The notes beneath the pieces are model-generated. The model had not been told where the DNA came from. It ran no database searches and saw only the letters and a program-made list of their open reading frames with translations. A stretch of 64,000 bases of DNA from Pectinophora gossypiella (taxonomy: Eukaryota > Arthropoda > Insecta > Lepidoptera > Gelechiidae). The translations under genes were made by a program, and so were the position numbers. Shown piece after piece: positions 35,467 through 44,638 of this stretch (position 1 is the stretch's first letter; each line of letters begins with the position of its first letter). The stretch is taken from positions 6,379,001 through 6,443,000 of the forward strand of contig NC_065423.1 of the NCBI RefSeq assembly GCF_024362695.1. The letters are read 5' to 3'.

Positions 35467-36825
35467 ATGATACAGCCTGACTACCCTTCCGCAATGGGTT
35501 TGCTAGCCCACTTAAACTCTGATGAGTTGAAAGAAATGCTGAATGACGACACAAAGTTCGATACAGTGTTGAAGGATGTAAAACAGGTAGGTAATAAACA
35601 AAGCATTTCGATTGTATGAACTAGTTAGTATTAGTTTTCACGTATCAAAAGAGTTTAGCATTATTAAATATTTCACTTTATTTAATTATAATTACCAAAG
35701 CTTGGCAGGGCGAAAATGTAAACTGCATTAACTGTCGGAAAGAATGACTCATTCATAACAAGAGCAATAGTAATTTGTTACTTCCCTCTTTTCAAAGCTT
35801 TGCTTAATCTCCAAGTGCAACAGTTTATTGTATTTAACCGAACAATTATTTAAGTTTTAAATATTGAAACCACATTGAAACAATGTTTTAATTTAAGAGA
35901 ATTATTGAATGTTAACAAAAAAAAAAGTAAACTTGTTTCATCTAATATTAAATAAGATAATCTAGTTACTACAGTGGTGGAAACTTGGAACATAGCACCT
36001 GAAGTAATGGTAGCATAAAATAGAAATATTTTGTGCTGACATTACTTCAGGTCCAATTTTAAAAGTAGATTGGATATTTAATTACCTAGATTTGTGATTT
36101 AATAAGCAAACAATATGATTTATCTACAACTAATGTATATTTTATATGCAAAAACTTCAAGCTAGTAATAATTATAAGTTTCTTTATTATTTATTGCAGG
36201 TAAAAGATTGGGATACAGAGAAAGAGATGATAATAGCGAGTAACAGGTCACTAGCAGAGTTCAACCTGAGCAAGGAGCCAGAGCTTGAGGAGTTGAAAGC
36301 TGAGGTTCAGCAGAAATCTGAGACTGGAGAACAGCTGTGCAGTCGCATCAAGGAGCTTCTTGATGAATACAGTAAGGGTCACATTACACACTATATTTTA
36401 CAGTGGATTTGTTCATTGACATAAAATATTGATTATTAATTTGACTGTTTGTTTTTTTATATTTTTCAGAAACAAAGTCTGCAGGTATTTCTCCAGATAC
36501 CACACAAGCTTTACTTCAGACAGCTGCAGCTGAAACTGAGGAGGAATCAGAAAACATAGCACAAGACTTCCTATCTGGAAAGATAGATGTAGACAAATTC
36601 CTGGAGGACTTTGAACCAATACGCAAGAAAATGCACCTTAGGAAATTCAAAGCTGAAAAAATGAGTGAATTAATCAGGACTGGCAGTCAAAGTTCCTATG
36701 GAAATGGACTAGCAAAGCCATATTTACCGTACCCAAGTTATGGACAACAAAACGTTCCAAGTGTGCCATACCCCATGGGCCCTCTCAACATGCCCATGCC
36801 AGGAATGTATGGAAATCATTTTTGA
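35467..36825 (+). CDS. VPS37: ESCRT-I subunit VPS37
   Basis: Three exons: 35467-35586, 36200-36371 and 36470-36825, with GT/AG ends and clean phases, give 215 residues. VPS37 is the coiled-coil subunit of ESCRT-I, which sorts ubiquitinated membrane proteins into multivesicular bodies. The order is typical: an N-terminal LNSDELKEMLNDDTKFD segment, then the Mod(r) coiled-coil domain (ASNRSLAEFNLSKEPELEEL, later FLSGKIDVDKFLEDFEPIRK), then a Pro/Gly/Tyr-rich tail (YPSYGQQNVPSVPYP). An in-frame ATG 30 bp upstream (35437) would add ten residues; the chosen ATG fits the family start better (MIQPDYPSAM). The Pro-rich tail suggests the VPS37B/C type. A plus-strand AATAAA follows at 37436. Confidence 0.92.
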
Positions 36826-37435
36826 AGTTATCTGCAGGTTTGCAGTATAATAGGCCATCTACATAGCTGATTGTTCCTGTTGCTACAGTATAGTTTGCCA
36901 TGTGAAGCCTGCTAGCCAATGCCAAGTTATGTCATCATGCTGGCAGGCTGCACACAACTTTGCAAACCACAGGGACACCCACACAAATGTGGACTTTTAT
37001 TTTTTATGTTTTCTCACATTATGAAAGTCAAAATGTATTCTCAATACATTACAGTTGTAATGAAACAATGTGAAAAATAATTTTGTGTCAATTTTATTGT
37101 TAAGTGAAATGTTCATTAGTGTTACTTGAATTTTTTTTCGTATCTTTTCATTACATGGTCCGCTTCATGTTGGTGCTTGTAGTATTGTGATGTATAAATT
37201 ATATGAACAATTTACTAAAAATAGTTATGTAAATTAAAGATCGTGCACCAATTTATAATTCCAATAGAAAAATATAATAGAAGAATATGTATAAAATTTC
37301 ATCTCATCTCTAGTTTTAATTTGTATCTAAAAGGTAAATTAAGGAATTTTATTGTAAAACAGTAGTTTCATTTTATAGTTGTACTATTTTAAATATTGCT
37401 GCCTGAAATATGTAAATCATAGGCTAACTGGAGGA

Positions 37436-37441
37436 AATAAA
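37436..37441 (+). terminator. Poly(A) signal of VPS37
   Basis: AATAAA about 610 bp after the VPS37 stop. The intervening sequence has no open frame or repeat I recognise and is read as 3' UTR. A minus-strand AATAAA for DNAJC30 lies 70 bp further on. Confidence 0.6.
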
Positions 37442-37508
37442 AGATTTAACTGAAATTAAAATATATTTACTTTAAAACAACTTTCTAATTTCTAGATTTA
37501 AATATAGA

Positions 37509-37514
37509 TTTATT
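37509..37514 (-). terminator. Candidate poly(A) signal of DNAJC30
   Basis: TTTATT on the plus strand (AATAAA on the minus strand), about 260 bp beyond the DNAJC30 stop codon. It makes a tail-to-tail arrangement with VPS37. Confidence 0.5.
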
Positions 37515-37775
37515 GACTGGTAAAGCTGGGAAATGTGCAATGCCCGCCTAGTCAAGGTGAGTGTGGTTACAACCATAGAGATATAAATATCTCTTTCTGC
37601 ATAATATCACAATTTTTCTATATCTATCAAGGTATGTACAATATATACAATGAATGTATTCTTATATGTTTTTTGAAAGAAAATATTATACTACGTAAAA
37701 TATGAAGTCAATTTCACCAACTAATTTAAAACAACATGATTTATGTAATAATTTATACTATCAACTAGAAATTTC

Positions 37776-39335
37776 TTAATCCTTAACAGGAGTTTCTTCT
37801 GCTATTTTGGTTGGTTCTTTAGTAGCTAGTATATCCCTATCATAATCCTCTTTCCCTTGTACTACTAACAAAATGAACAACCCTCCCAGGGCAAATATTA
37901 GATAAATTAAGGTTTCTTGCTGATTTGATTTCATTTTATCCATTTGCTTGTATTGTTTCTTCCTGAGAAGTTCTCTTTCATATTGGGATTTTTTAAACAA
38001 GTCACCATAGTGATTTTTTGACCTGAAAATGAGAATAAAATATAATATTATAGAAACAAATATTCAACGTAACATTGTTGTAGATATTTAAGAGTCTGTG
38101 TAAGGTGTTGGTTGAATAACTTTACATAGATTGAAGAATTTCACATGGGCTGCAGTTTTTCTCAGTTTAATTTTCTTTTTCTGTGTAAAGTTGTTAAGAG
38201 GCCAAGTTTATAAATCTCATCTTACCAAGTGTCAAAGTCATAAATGGGTGTCCGGCCATCAATAGTAGGTATGACTCGTCGGTTGGCATGAGCCTTGTAG
38301 AACCTTAGGGTAGGGTCATCTGGCTCTGGTTCAGGTTGGTGAAACTCCACTGGGGGTTTGTGGACTCTACCACTACCACCTATGAGCCCTGCAATTGGGG
38401 AAAAACATTGTTTCCTTACTGGTATTTCATTGATAAAAGTTGCAATTTGTTATCTCCTTACAACTTTATTTATTGTGACTGCAATTGTGAGGAAGTTTAT
38501 GCATGTATGTATTTTAATTAAGGGTATTTGGCTCAATGACCTGAAGATTACATTTAAAATTAAATTACGAAACTTTACCTTTATCATACATTTTCTTTAA
38601 ATTGACATTGCCCAATACCTCATATGCTTCAGTTATAGCTCGAAATTTCCTTGCCGAGGCTTCATCCTGAAATATATTTTTTTGTTGCTCGTTAGAAATA
38701 TGTGGGCTAAAATAAAACTTGTTAGAAATTCTTATGTGGGCTAAAATAAAGCAACAAAGTAATTATGTTCCAGTAAAATTGGTCTGAATACCCATTAAAG
38801 TTTAAATCTTGTGAAGTTTCCAGTCCAGCATAGCATATAGGTATCTTTGTAACAATTTACATATATGTTGCATATTTAGTTTTAATTTGTAATGTTTACT
38901 TTTTTACCTAATTTTTTACTCTACAGTCAAGGTCTTGTATGTGGTTATACAATCAAGTGTGTATATAACATTCTACTACAATAACTAATATTAAAAGAAA
39001 GCAACACGTGTAGCAAGCATTATATGCGTAGTAATTAGCAGATGCTCACGCTAGACTTATCCGGGTGGTATATTTTTGATAATTTGTAATAGGCTGATTT
39101 GATATCATTTTGTGTTGCCTTTGGAGTGATTTCCAAGACGTCATAATGACTAGCGCGGGTCCGTGGTGATGAGGTCACCGTCCGCACACTGTGGGGAGCT
39201 GCACCTGTCTTTAATAACTGAAAAATTCACGCAAACTATAAAAAAAACAAACAAGAGCATGATTATTTATAGCGCCATAATTTCCATTAGCTCATTACGT
39301 ACGCGTTGAAAACGAACGCCTTTGACTACCGCCAT
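37776..39335 (-). CDS. DNAJC30: Mitochondrial J-domain protein DNAJC30
   Basis: Five exons on the minus strand: 39335-39303, 39217-39050, 38666-38579, 38388-38226 and 38022-37776, all with GT/AG ends and consistent phases. They give 699 nt and 232 residues (human DNAJC30 is 226). In order: a basic leader (MAVVKGVRFQR, then LLKTGAAPHSVRTV) that fits a mitochondrial presequence; a J domain starting SHYDVLEITPKATQNDIKSA with the HPD triad in KIYHPDKSS; a Pro/Glu linker; the conserved YDFDTW region; a basic helix (SQYERELLRKKQYKQ); and one C-terminal membrane helix (TLIYLIFALGGLFILLVV). DNAJC30 is a mitochondrial inner-membrane protein linked to ATP synthase and complex I maintenance. The 11-codon first exon rests on its splice fit. 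The Polinton sits 269 bp upstream of this start codon. Confidence 0.9.
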
Positions 39336-39604
39336 TAGGTTTCGCCCGACCACTGATGTCATATAAGAATGTAAATTATTATAGGGCGTGAATTATTAAC
39401 ATCTTTGAATATGGGTTGGAAGAGGATTACGGAAATATAATGGGAGAGGGAAAGGAAAGAGGAATGAAGGAATGTCAAACTTAGCTGTCAACGTCATGTG
39501 GCAAAACAATGTTGCAGCGTTGACAGCAGCAGGTGGATTTCCGGTGATATAAGTCACTGAACTGATTCATATCTTTTGTCTATGGAACAATTTTGTGTGT
39601 GGTG

Positions 39605-39610
39605 GTCGTA
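39605..39610 (+). repeat. Left target-site duplication of the Polinton (GTCGTA)
   Basis: GTCGTA sits directly before the element's first base (AGTAGT...) and is repeated exactly at 57329-57334 directly after its last base (...ACTACT). Six-base duplications are the known signature of Polinton integration. Confidence 0.93.
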
Positions 39611-39908
39611 AGTAGTATGTTATTGGGCATTCTAGACCATCGAAGTGAAGGGATTCGCGAAAATGTTCTTGGGCATTCTAGACCATCTTCGTTCAGTCGG
39701 ATCGCTCGAGCGCCAACGCGCTATCGCGCGCGCTCTCGCGGATCCCTTCACTTCGATGGTCTAGAATGCCCAAGAACATTTTCGCGAATCCCTTCACTTC
39801 GATGGTCTAGAAATACCCAATAACATCGAGTGTGGTTCTTAATATTACGATCAATCGGTTAGCAACTACAACACTCACCAGTATAGCACGAGTCGATTTC
39901 ATATCACA
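39611..39908 (+). repeat. Left terminal inverted repeat, itself a hairpin palindrome
   Basis: Matches the reverse complement of 57028-57328 almost base for base over the outer ~285 bp, with a 3-bp length difference near 39828. Inside, arm 39618-39687 pairs with arm 39755-39825 nearly perfectly around a 67-nt GC-rich loop containing CGCGCTATCGCGCGCG. The sub-motif GGGCATTCTAGACCATC occurs twice in each arm. Confidence 0.93.
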
Positions 39909-40289
39909 TTTTTTTGAGTCTAGATTTTTGTCCTGGCTTTCTAGTCGTTTTTATCGTTAAAACACAAAACTTCACTTCGTTCGCTTGCGTTCACTCCGTT
40001 CCGTGTGGGGTTTTAACAATAAACTCGTCTAGAATGTTCAATTCACAAATTGAAAGTAGGTATATTCACACAACAATAAACTGTTTTAAAATAATTATCT
40101 AATCGACAACGTAAAACAGTATTACCACCGTTTGTGGTTGTCACAATTTCGAATTAGAATGCTCATAACCTACGGGACAGCATATCACATCAATATTTAA
40201 GTTTAAATAACATTGCGTCAAGAAATACATTTCATTGCTGTAAAAGCTATAACACGCAATAGACAAATTGTCATCGCTTTATACTTATA
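39909..40289. other. Left non-coding region of the Polinton
   Basis: No credible gene. It contains an imperfect palindrome at about 39957-40017 (GTTAAAACAC...GTTTTAAC) enclosing CTTCACTTCGTTCGCTTGCG. This is presumably the promoter region for the rightward cluster; no consensus promoter can be defended. Confidence 0.5.
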
Positions 40290-40976
40290 ATGAAATTTGT
40301 GAAACAGAAACATGCTTTGAAACTACCTGAAATCTGTCCTATATCGAGCTCTGACACTCGACGTCATGGAAAACTATTGCCGAATACAATAAGGTGCATT
40401 ATTTGTGGGCCATCTAATTGCGGCAAAACTAATTTAATGATTGGACTTTTATTGCATAAAAATGGTCTTCGTTATAGAAATTTATATGTATATTCCAAGT
40501 CTCTTTGTCAACCAAAGTATGAATATTTAGAAAATGTGTTAAAAATGGTACCGGGTGTATCATTTTATAAATTTCATGAAAAAGATGAAGTTCTAAGCCC
40601 GCAGGAGGCTCGTTCGAATTCTATAATTATATTCGACGACGTCGCCTGTGAAAATCAAAACAACATGCGGGATTATTTTGCTATGGGGAGACATAGAAAT
40701 ATAGATAGCTTTTATTTAAATCAGACCTATACTAAGATTCCTAAACAACTTGTTAGAGATAATTCAAATTTGATAGTATTATTTAAACAGGACGATATCA
40801 ATCTAAAACATGTATACGATGAACATGTAGGCACAGACATGTCGTGGGCACAATTTAGAGAAATGTGTTCAAAGGTATGGAGTAACAACTATAATTATGT
40901 AGTTATAAATAAAGATTGTGGAAAAAATGAAGGGGGGTACAGGAAGATGTTTGATACATTTATAGTTTTTGACTAA
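40290..40976 (+). CDS. A32-like (FtsK/HerA-type) genome-packaging ATPase
   Basis: 228 residues with a Walker A motif GPSNCGKT at residues 40-47 and a Walker B motif IIIFDDVACEN at about 112-122. The later DYFAMGRHRNIDSFYLNQTY is the arginine-bearing, glutamine-sensor region typical of A32-like packaging ATPases. In Polintons, adenovirus relatives and poxviruses this family pumps DNA into preformed capsids. It is the first gene of the rightward cluster, 153 bp before the next ORF. The start is the first ATG after an AT-rich leader (ATAATGAAATTTG). The gene is intact and of normal length for the family. Confidence 0.92.
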   Translation: MKFVKQKHALKLPEICPISSSDTRRHGKLLPNTIRCIICGPSNCGKTNLMIGLLLHKNGLRYRNLYVYSKSLCQPKYEYLENVLKMVPGVSFYKFHEKDEVLSPQEARSNSIIIFDDVACENQNNMRDYFAMGRHRNIDSFYLNQTYTKIPKQLVRDNSNLIVLFKQDDINLKHVYDEHVGTDMSWAQFREMCSKVWSNNYNYVVINKDCGKNEGGYRKMFDTFIVFD

Positions 40977-41128
40977 ACTGAAAATTCTGTTGTCTATCTC
41001 AAGTATGATAGCGTTCTCAACTTTGTCATCGTCAACCATATATATTTATAAATAGTATCACTTTAACCTCATTTACCTATTCGTCTCTACGCTGTACAAA
41101 GCAAAACACGTATTAAGCTATCTCTATA

Positions 41129-42106
41129 ATGGAACAATCGTTAAAAAGACAGATAGTTAATGCTGCAGAGGCAGTGAAAAAGAAGGTTCGTAAGATGAGA
41201 GATATCCAGTCGGATAATGAAAAAGCACTGGAAACCGTTTTTAAGCCTATAGTTAATCCACTTAATCAAATTTTAAATAATTCCATGAATAACATAAAAT
41301 CTAGTGGAGATGACTCTTTTGCTAATGTACAGTTGGATAAAACATTAATGCACAAAAATGCTTCTTCAAATGTAGAGGAACAATCTGATAACACCACCGA
41401 AGAAGATTCAGGGGATGAAAGTATTACAACTGATAATAATATAGATGAATCTTTCAAATCTATTGAATCTCATGGAAGTCCTCATAAAAATATATCGTCA
41501 TGGTCTCTTTCTCCGGAAGTGTTTGAAGACGTTCCATTTGGTGCAAGATATGAACGTGGGAAACTTATGCTTGGCTCAGCCCGGTTGGTTATTGATGATA
41601 AGCAAATGTCAATAAATGGATGTATATATCAAATTACACCAGGTCTAAAAGAGTTACTATTCAAAAAAGTTCCTGATTTAAGCCTAATATCTGAAAACGA
41701 TAAATCATATTATAAACAAATGTTAATAGACACAAACGCTCATCGACGAGATTATGATCCAAGAAAACCTATAAAAAGCAATAAAGGAAGGAAATATTTA
41801 CAAATCATAAAACCAATGTTCAAATTAGCTCGTTCTATATCAGCAAACAGTACAGATGAGAGTGTTGCTAAAGGAGAAGGCTTACCAGTATTAAAAAAAA
41901 TAAATAAAAATGTTGATTACATTTATTGGGATGATCCTAACGAATTAGTTGAGCGATTAAAATTATTAGTAGCTTCGCGAGAAGCTGGCAACACAGGATT
42001 GGATAATGAAATGATTTCCATAATAGAAGAATTGACAGAACGGGGAATTATCACCCAAAATAAAATATTAAGTGACAAAATATACCATTTTAGCAAGAAT
42101 AAATAA
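41129..42106 (+). CDS. Conserved Polinton-linked protein of unknown function (325 aa)
   Basis: I do not recognise a characterised family. The N-terminus is basic and helical (KKKVRKMRDIQSDNEKALE), followed by an acidic Ser/Asp/Asn-rich linker (about residues 70-115). The folded-looking C-terminal half contains SWSLSPEVFEDVPFGARYER, YDPRKPIKSNKGRKYLQIIK and YWDDPNELVERLKLL...SIIEELTERGII. From memory, close relatives of this last block are frequent in insect Polintons and some are listed as a domain of unknown function. Position between the ATPase and integrase suggests a virion or DNA-associated role, but that is only inference. The start ATGG follows TATCTCTATA, a motif also seen upstream of the PLA2 gene. 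Confidence 0.75.
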   Translation: MEQSLKRQIVNAAEAVKKKVRKMRDIQSDNEKALETVFKPIVNPLNQILNNSMNNIKSSGDDSFANVQLDKTLMHKNASSNVEEQSDNTTEEDSGDESITTDNNIDESFKSIESHGSPHKNISSWSLSPEVFEDVPFGARYERGKLMLGSARLVIDDKQMSINGCIYQITPGLKELLFKKVPDLSLISENDKSYYKQMLIDTNAHRRDYDPRKPIKSNKGRKYLQIIKPMFKLARSISANSTDESVAKGEGLPVLKKINKNVDYIYWDDPNELVERLKLLVASREAGNTGLDNEMISIIEELTERGIITQNKILSDKIYHFSKNK

Positions 42107-42170
42107 ATAGAGAAACACATGATTATTGTTTTAATTATAAACCAACCTTTCCTTAATTCAGACTATTAAA

Positions 42171-42533
42171 ATGAATATTGATAAATTCGGCCACCACGTA
42201 CATAAAAGGATGCGTTTATCCGACGTATTAAATTTTAGCGAAGAATCAGTACTTAAAGTAGAACACGGAGAAATCAATTTACATTTGAATAGAATGAGAG
42301 GTGTGAAGACTCCAACAGAATCCGATGATGTAGTGAATAAAGAATATGTTGATAAAATTACAACTAAATCTTACACAAAGACAGATGTAGACTTACTGAT
42401 AAGTGCTTGTAGAAGCAGCATTCTAAAAGACGTTGATTCAAAGTTAAAAACTTTAAAAGCAGAGTTACCAGACGTTTTTGATCAGTATTTGAGGAAAAAA
42501 TATAGCGAAAAGGTGAAACAACAAAATGATTAA
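42171..42533 (+). CDS. Small Polinton protein, possible fibre-like segment (120 aa)
   Basis: A 120-residue protein whose middle reads HLNRMRGVKTPTESDDVVNK and then EYVD. This resembles the 'P-T-...-D-A-V-N-K-x-Y-V-D' segment common in phage and viral tail-fibre or attachment proteins, where it marks the neck before a trimeric stem. The C-terminus (ILKDVDSKLKTLKAELPDVF) could form a short coiled coil. It overlaps the integrase start by 8 bp (the ATG at 42526 lies inside its last codons), so both are probably made from one message. The fibre idea rests on a short motif only; other roles are possible. Confidence 0.65.
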   Translation: MNIDKFGHHVHKRMRLSDVLNFSEESVLKVEHGEINLHLNRMRGVKTPTESDDVVNKEYVDKITTKSYTKTDVDLLISACRSSILKDVDSKLKTLKAELPDVFDQYLRKKYSEKVKQQND

Positions 42534-43461
42534 AGAACAAGTTGTAAATGAAATTCACAGACCGGCACGAAGAAATTTTATTCGCCGTTCTGTAATATTA
42601 AAAGGAATTGATGATCTATGGCAAGCTGATTTAATTGATTTAAAACATTTAAAGAATTATAATAGGGGTCATAATTACATATTAGTTGTTATAGACTGTT
42701 TTTCAAAGTACACGTGGGTAATACCGCTTAAAACGAAGAATAAGGAAGAGGTGACTCGTGCTTTTGAGACAATAGTCAAGCATTCTTATCGAAAGCCTAT
42801 CAACTTGCAAACTGACCAAGGAACAGAATTTTATAACACCATTTTTCAAAATTTAATGAAATCTTTATCTGTTAACCATTATTCAACATACTCTACTAAA
42901 AAAGCTTCTATTGTGGAAAGAGTTATAAGGACATTGAAAACCAAACTATACAAACTTTTCAGTCTTAATGGCAATTACAAGTGGGTAGGAATACCGTTAA
43001 ATAAAATCGTGTGTACCTACAACAATACTAAACACCGTACTACACAGTTCAAACCAATCGACATCAATTATGAAAATGAACCAATCATAAAAAATAATAT
43101 AACGAAAATCGGAAAAAATAAATTAGAAAAAAATGGTCATAAATTTAAAGTTGGTGACTACGTTCGTATAAGCAAATATAAAAGTAGTTTTAGCAAAGGA
43201 TATACACCTAACTGGTCTACAGAGATATTTCGTATTAAAAAATGTGTAAATACGAAGCCAGTCACTTATCAAATTGAAGATCAAAAAAGTAACGAAATAT
43301 TGGGAGGCTTTTATGAACACGAATTACAAAAAACTGCTTATCCTGATGTATATTTGATTGAAAAAGTTATTAAGAAAAGAGGAAATCAACTATATGTGAA
43401 ATGGTTAGGTTTATCACAGGAAGAGAATAGTTGGGTTAACAAAAAAGAGATTGTTCAATAA
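42526..43461 (+). CDS. Polinton integrase: retrovirus-type catalytic core with C-terminal chromodomain
   Basis: 311 residues. The catalytic triad is D35 (DLWQADLIDL), D at about 98 (LQTDQGTEFYN) and E at about 132 (KASIVERVIRTLK), a D-x33-E spacing close to the D-x35-E of retroviral integrases. The C-terminal ~45 residues (YLIEKVIKKRGNQLYVKWLG, then SWVNKKEIV) form a chromodomain, which in Polintons and chromoviruses can steer insertion toward particular chromatin. The enzyme would join the element's ends to host DNA and create the 6-bp duplication seen here. The ORF looks intact. Confidence 0.95.
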   Translation: MIKEQVVNEIHRPARRNFIRRSVILKGIDDLWQADLIDLKHLKNYNRGHNYILVVIDCFSKYTWVIPLKTKNKEEVTRAFETIVKHSYRKPINLQTDQGTEFYNTIFQNLMKSLSVNHYSTYSTKKASIVERVIRTLKTKLYKLFSLNGNYKWVGIPLNKIVCTYNNTKHRTTQFKPIDINYENEPIIKNNITKIGKNKLEKNGHKFKVGDYVRISKYKSSFSKGYTPNWSTEIFRIKKCVNTKPVTYQIEDQKSNEILGGFYEHELQKTAYPDVYLIEKVIKKRGNQLYVKWLGLSQEENSWVNKKEIVQ

Positions 43462-43491
43462 ATAGAACAGTTATCTCTATCTATTTTCATT

Positions 43492-44235
43492 ATGTTTGTA
43501 CCCATGCAAGGAGGAGGACTAATAAATAGTTTAATAAATAATTTACCGTTTGAGTTACACCTACCAGGTTACAACTATTGCGGACCCGGGACTAGGTTAA
43601 AAGAACGATTATTGCGAGGTGATATAGGTGTTAATGAACTTGACGAAGCCTGCAAACGCCACGACATAGCATACTCGAATTATAGTGATTTACATAATCG
43701 TCATCAAGCAGATTTACAACTTTTAAATATGGCTAAAGCACGACTCAAAGCAAAAAACGCTGGGAAGGGTGAAAAACTCGCATCATGGCTGGTCAGTAAA
43801 GTTATGAAAACAAAATTAAAAACGGGATCTGGTATCACAAGTTTTAAAGGTTTAGTTTCTCGAATAAAGTCACACATCAAGAAACTGAAACCTAAAGATA
43901 ATAAGTCAGTGGTAAAATATGCATATTTAGCTGCAAAAAAAATCTTTAAAAATCATAAACATAAAATTCGTTTACCACGTGTTATACCTATACCGAAAAC
44001 AGGAGGAATTTTACCATTAATTCCAATATTTGCTGGCTTATCAGCCTTAGGCGCTTTAGCAGGCGGTGCAGCTGGTGTTGCTAAAACTGTAAATGACTAT
44101 AAAACCGCTCAACAGAACTTGCGTGAAACAGAACGTCATAATAAGGTGATGGAATCGGTTGCAATCGGTAAAGGTTTATACATGAAACCTTACAAGAAAG
44201 GAAACGGATTATTCATAAAATGTACCAAATCTTGA
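43492..44235 (+). CDS. Parvovirus-type phospholipase A2 protein, putative virion component
   Basis: 247 residues. Near the N-terminus PGYNYCGPGTRLKERL holds the calcium-loop YCGPGT (Cys30), and DEACKRHDIAYSNYSD holds the catalytic His57-Asp58 pair; the spacing matches the PLA2 domain of parvovirus VP1. In parvoviruses this domain opens the endosomal membrane after uptake. A long basic region follows (Lys-rich, about 70-160), then a Gly/Ala-rich hydrophobic stretch (PIFAGLSALGALAGGAAGVA, about 178-197) and a basic tail with GKGLYMKPYKKGNGLF. The N-terminal MQGG-G fits the adenain cleavage consensus (M/I/L)-x-G-G-x. The last 16 bp overlap the protease gene. The PLA2 call is strong; a role in entry is inferred. 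Confidence 0.88.
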   Translation: MFVPMQGGGLINSLINNLPFELHLPGYNYCGPGTRLKERLLRGDIGVNELDEACKRHDIAYSNYSDLHNRHQADLQLLNMAKARLKAKNAGKGEKLASWLVSKVMKTKLKTGSGITSFKGLVSRIKSHIKKLKPKDNKSVVKYAYLAAKKIFKNHKHKIRLPRVIPIPKTGGILPLIPIFAGLSALGALAGGAAGVAKTVNDYKTAQQNLRETERHNKVMESVAIGKGLYMKPYKKGNGLFIKCTKS

Positions 44236-44603
44236 TGAAAGAGCTACCTAATCGAGCATTAACAAATATTGATATTATGAAGTATGCCAAAAATATTCCT
44301 TATTTTCGTGCTGTTTATATGAAAGATAGGTTGCCTAAAATTCCAAAAAAAATTGAATGTGGAATTATTAATTTAGACAATTCAGAAAATGAAGGAACTC
44401 ACTGGGTTGCTTATGTAAAAATAAATAAATATTGTGAATATTTCAATAGCTATGGGGATCTTAAGCCTCCACTAGAACTAATAAAGTATTTAAAGAAATG
44501 TAACATATATTATAATTACAATAGATATCAGAATTTCAATAGTGTAAATTGTGGTCATTTGTGTTTGGCATATTTAGTTGACTTTTGGAATAAATATATA
44601 TAA
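44220..44603 (+). CDS. Adenain-like cysteine protease (maturation protease)
   Basis: 127 residues, shorter than adenovirus adenain (~204) but like other Polinton proteases. The family order His...acid...Gln...Cys is visible: GTHWVAY (His61), YFNSYGDL (Asn76, with Asp80 nearby), YQNFNSVNCGHLCLAY (Gln104 and Cys111). In adenoviruses the protease trims capsid precursors after assembly. The acid position, usually Asp or Glu in the Y-F-D-S-F-G block, is Asn here, which may alter activity or be compensated. It overlaps the PLA2 gene by 16 bp. Confidence 0.88.
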   Translation: MYQILMKELPNRALTNIDIMKYAKNIPYFRAVYMKDRLPKIPKKIECGIINLDNSENEGTHWVAYVKINKYCEYFNSYGDLKPPLELIKYLKKCNIYYNYNRYQNFNSVNCGHLCLAYLVDFWNKYI

Positions 44604-44638
44604 CATGGAACATTGTTTTATTTTATGTTAATAGTAAA

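Noticed and set aside
39593..39823. 76-codon frame in the left terminal repeat, repeated at 57116-57322
   Set aside because: Reads through the palindromic terminal repeat; identical frame in both ends is due to the inverted repeat.
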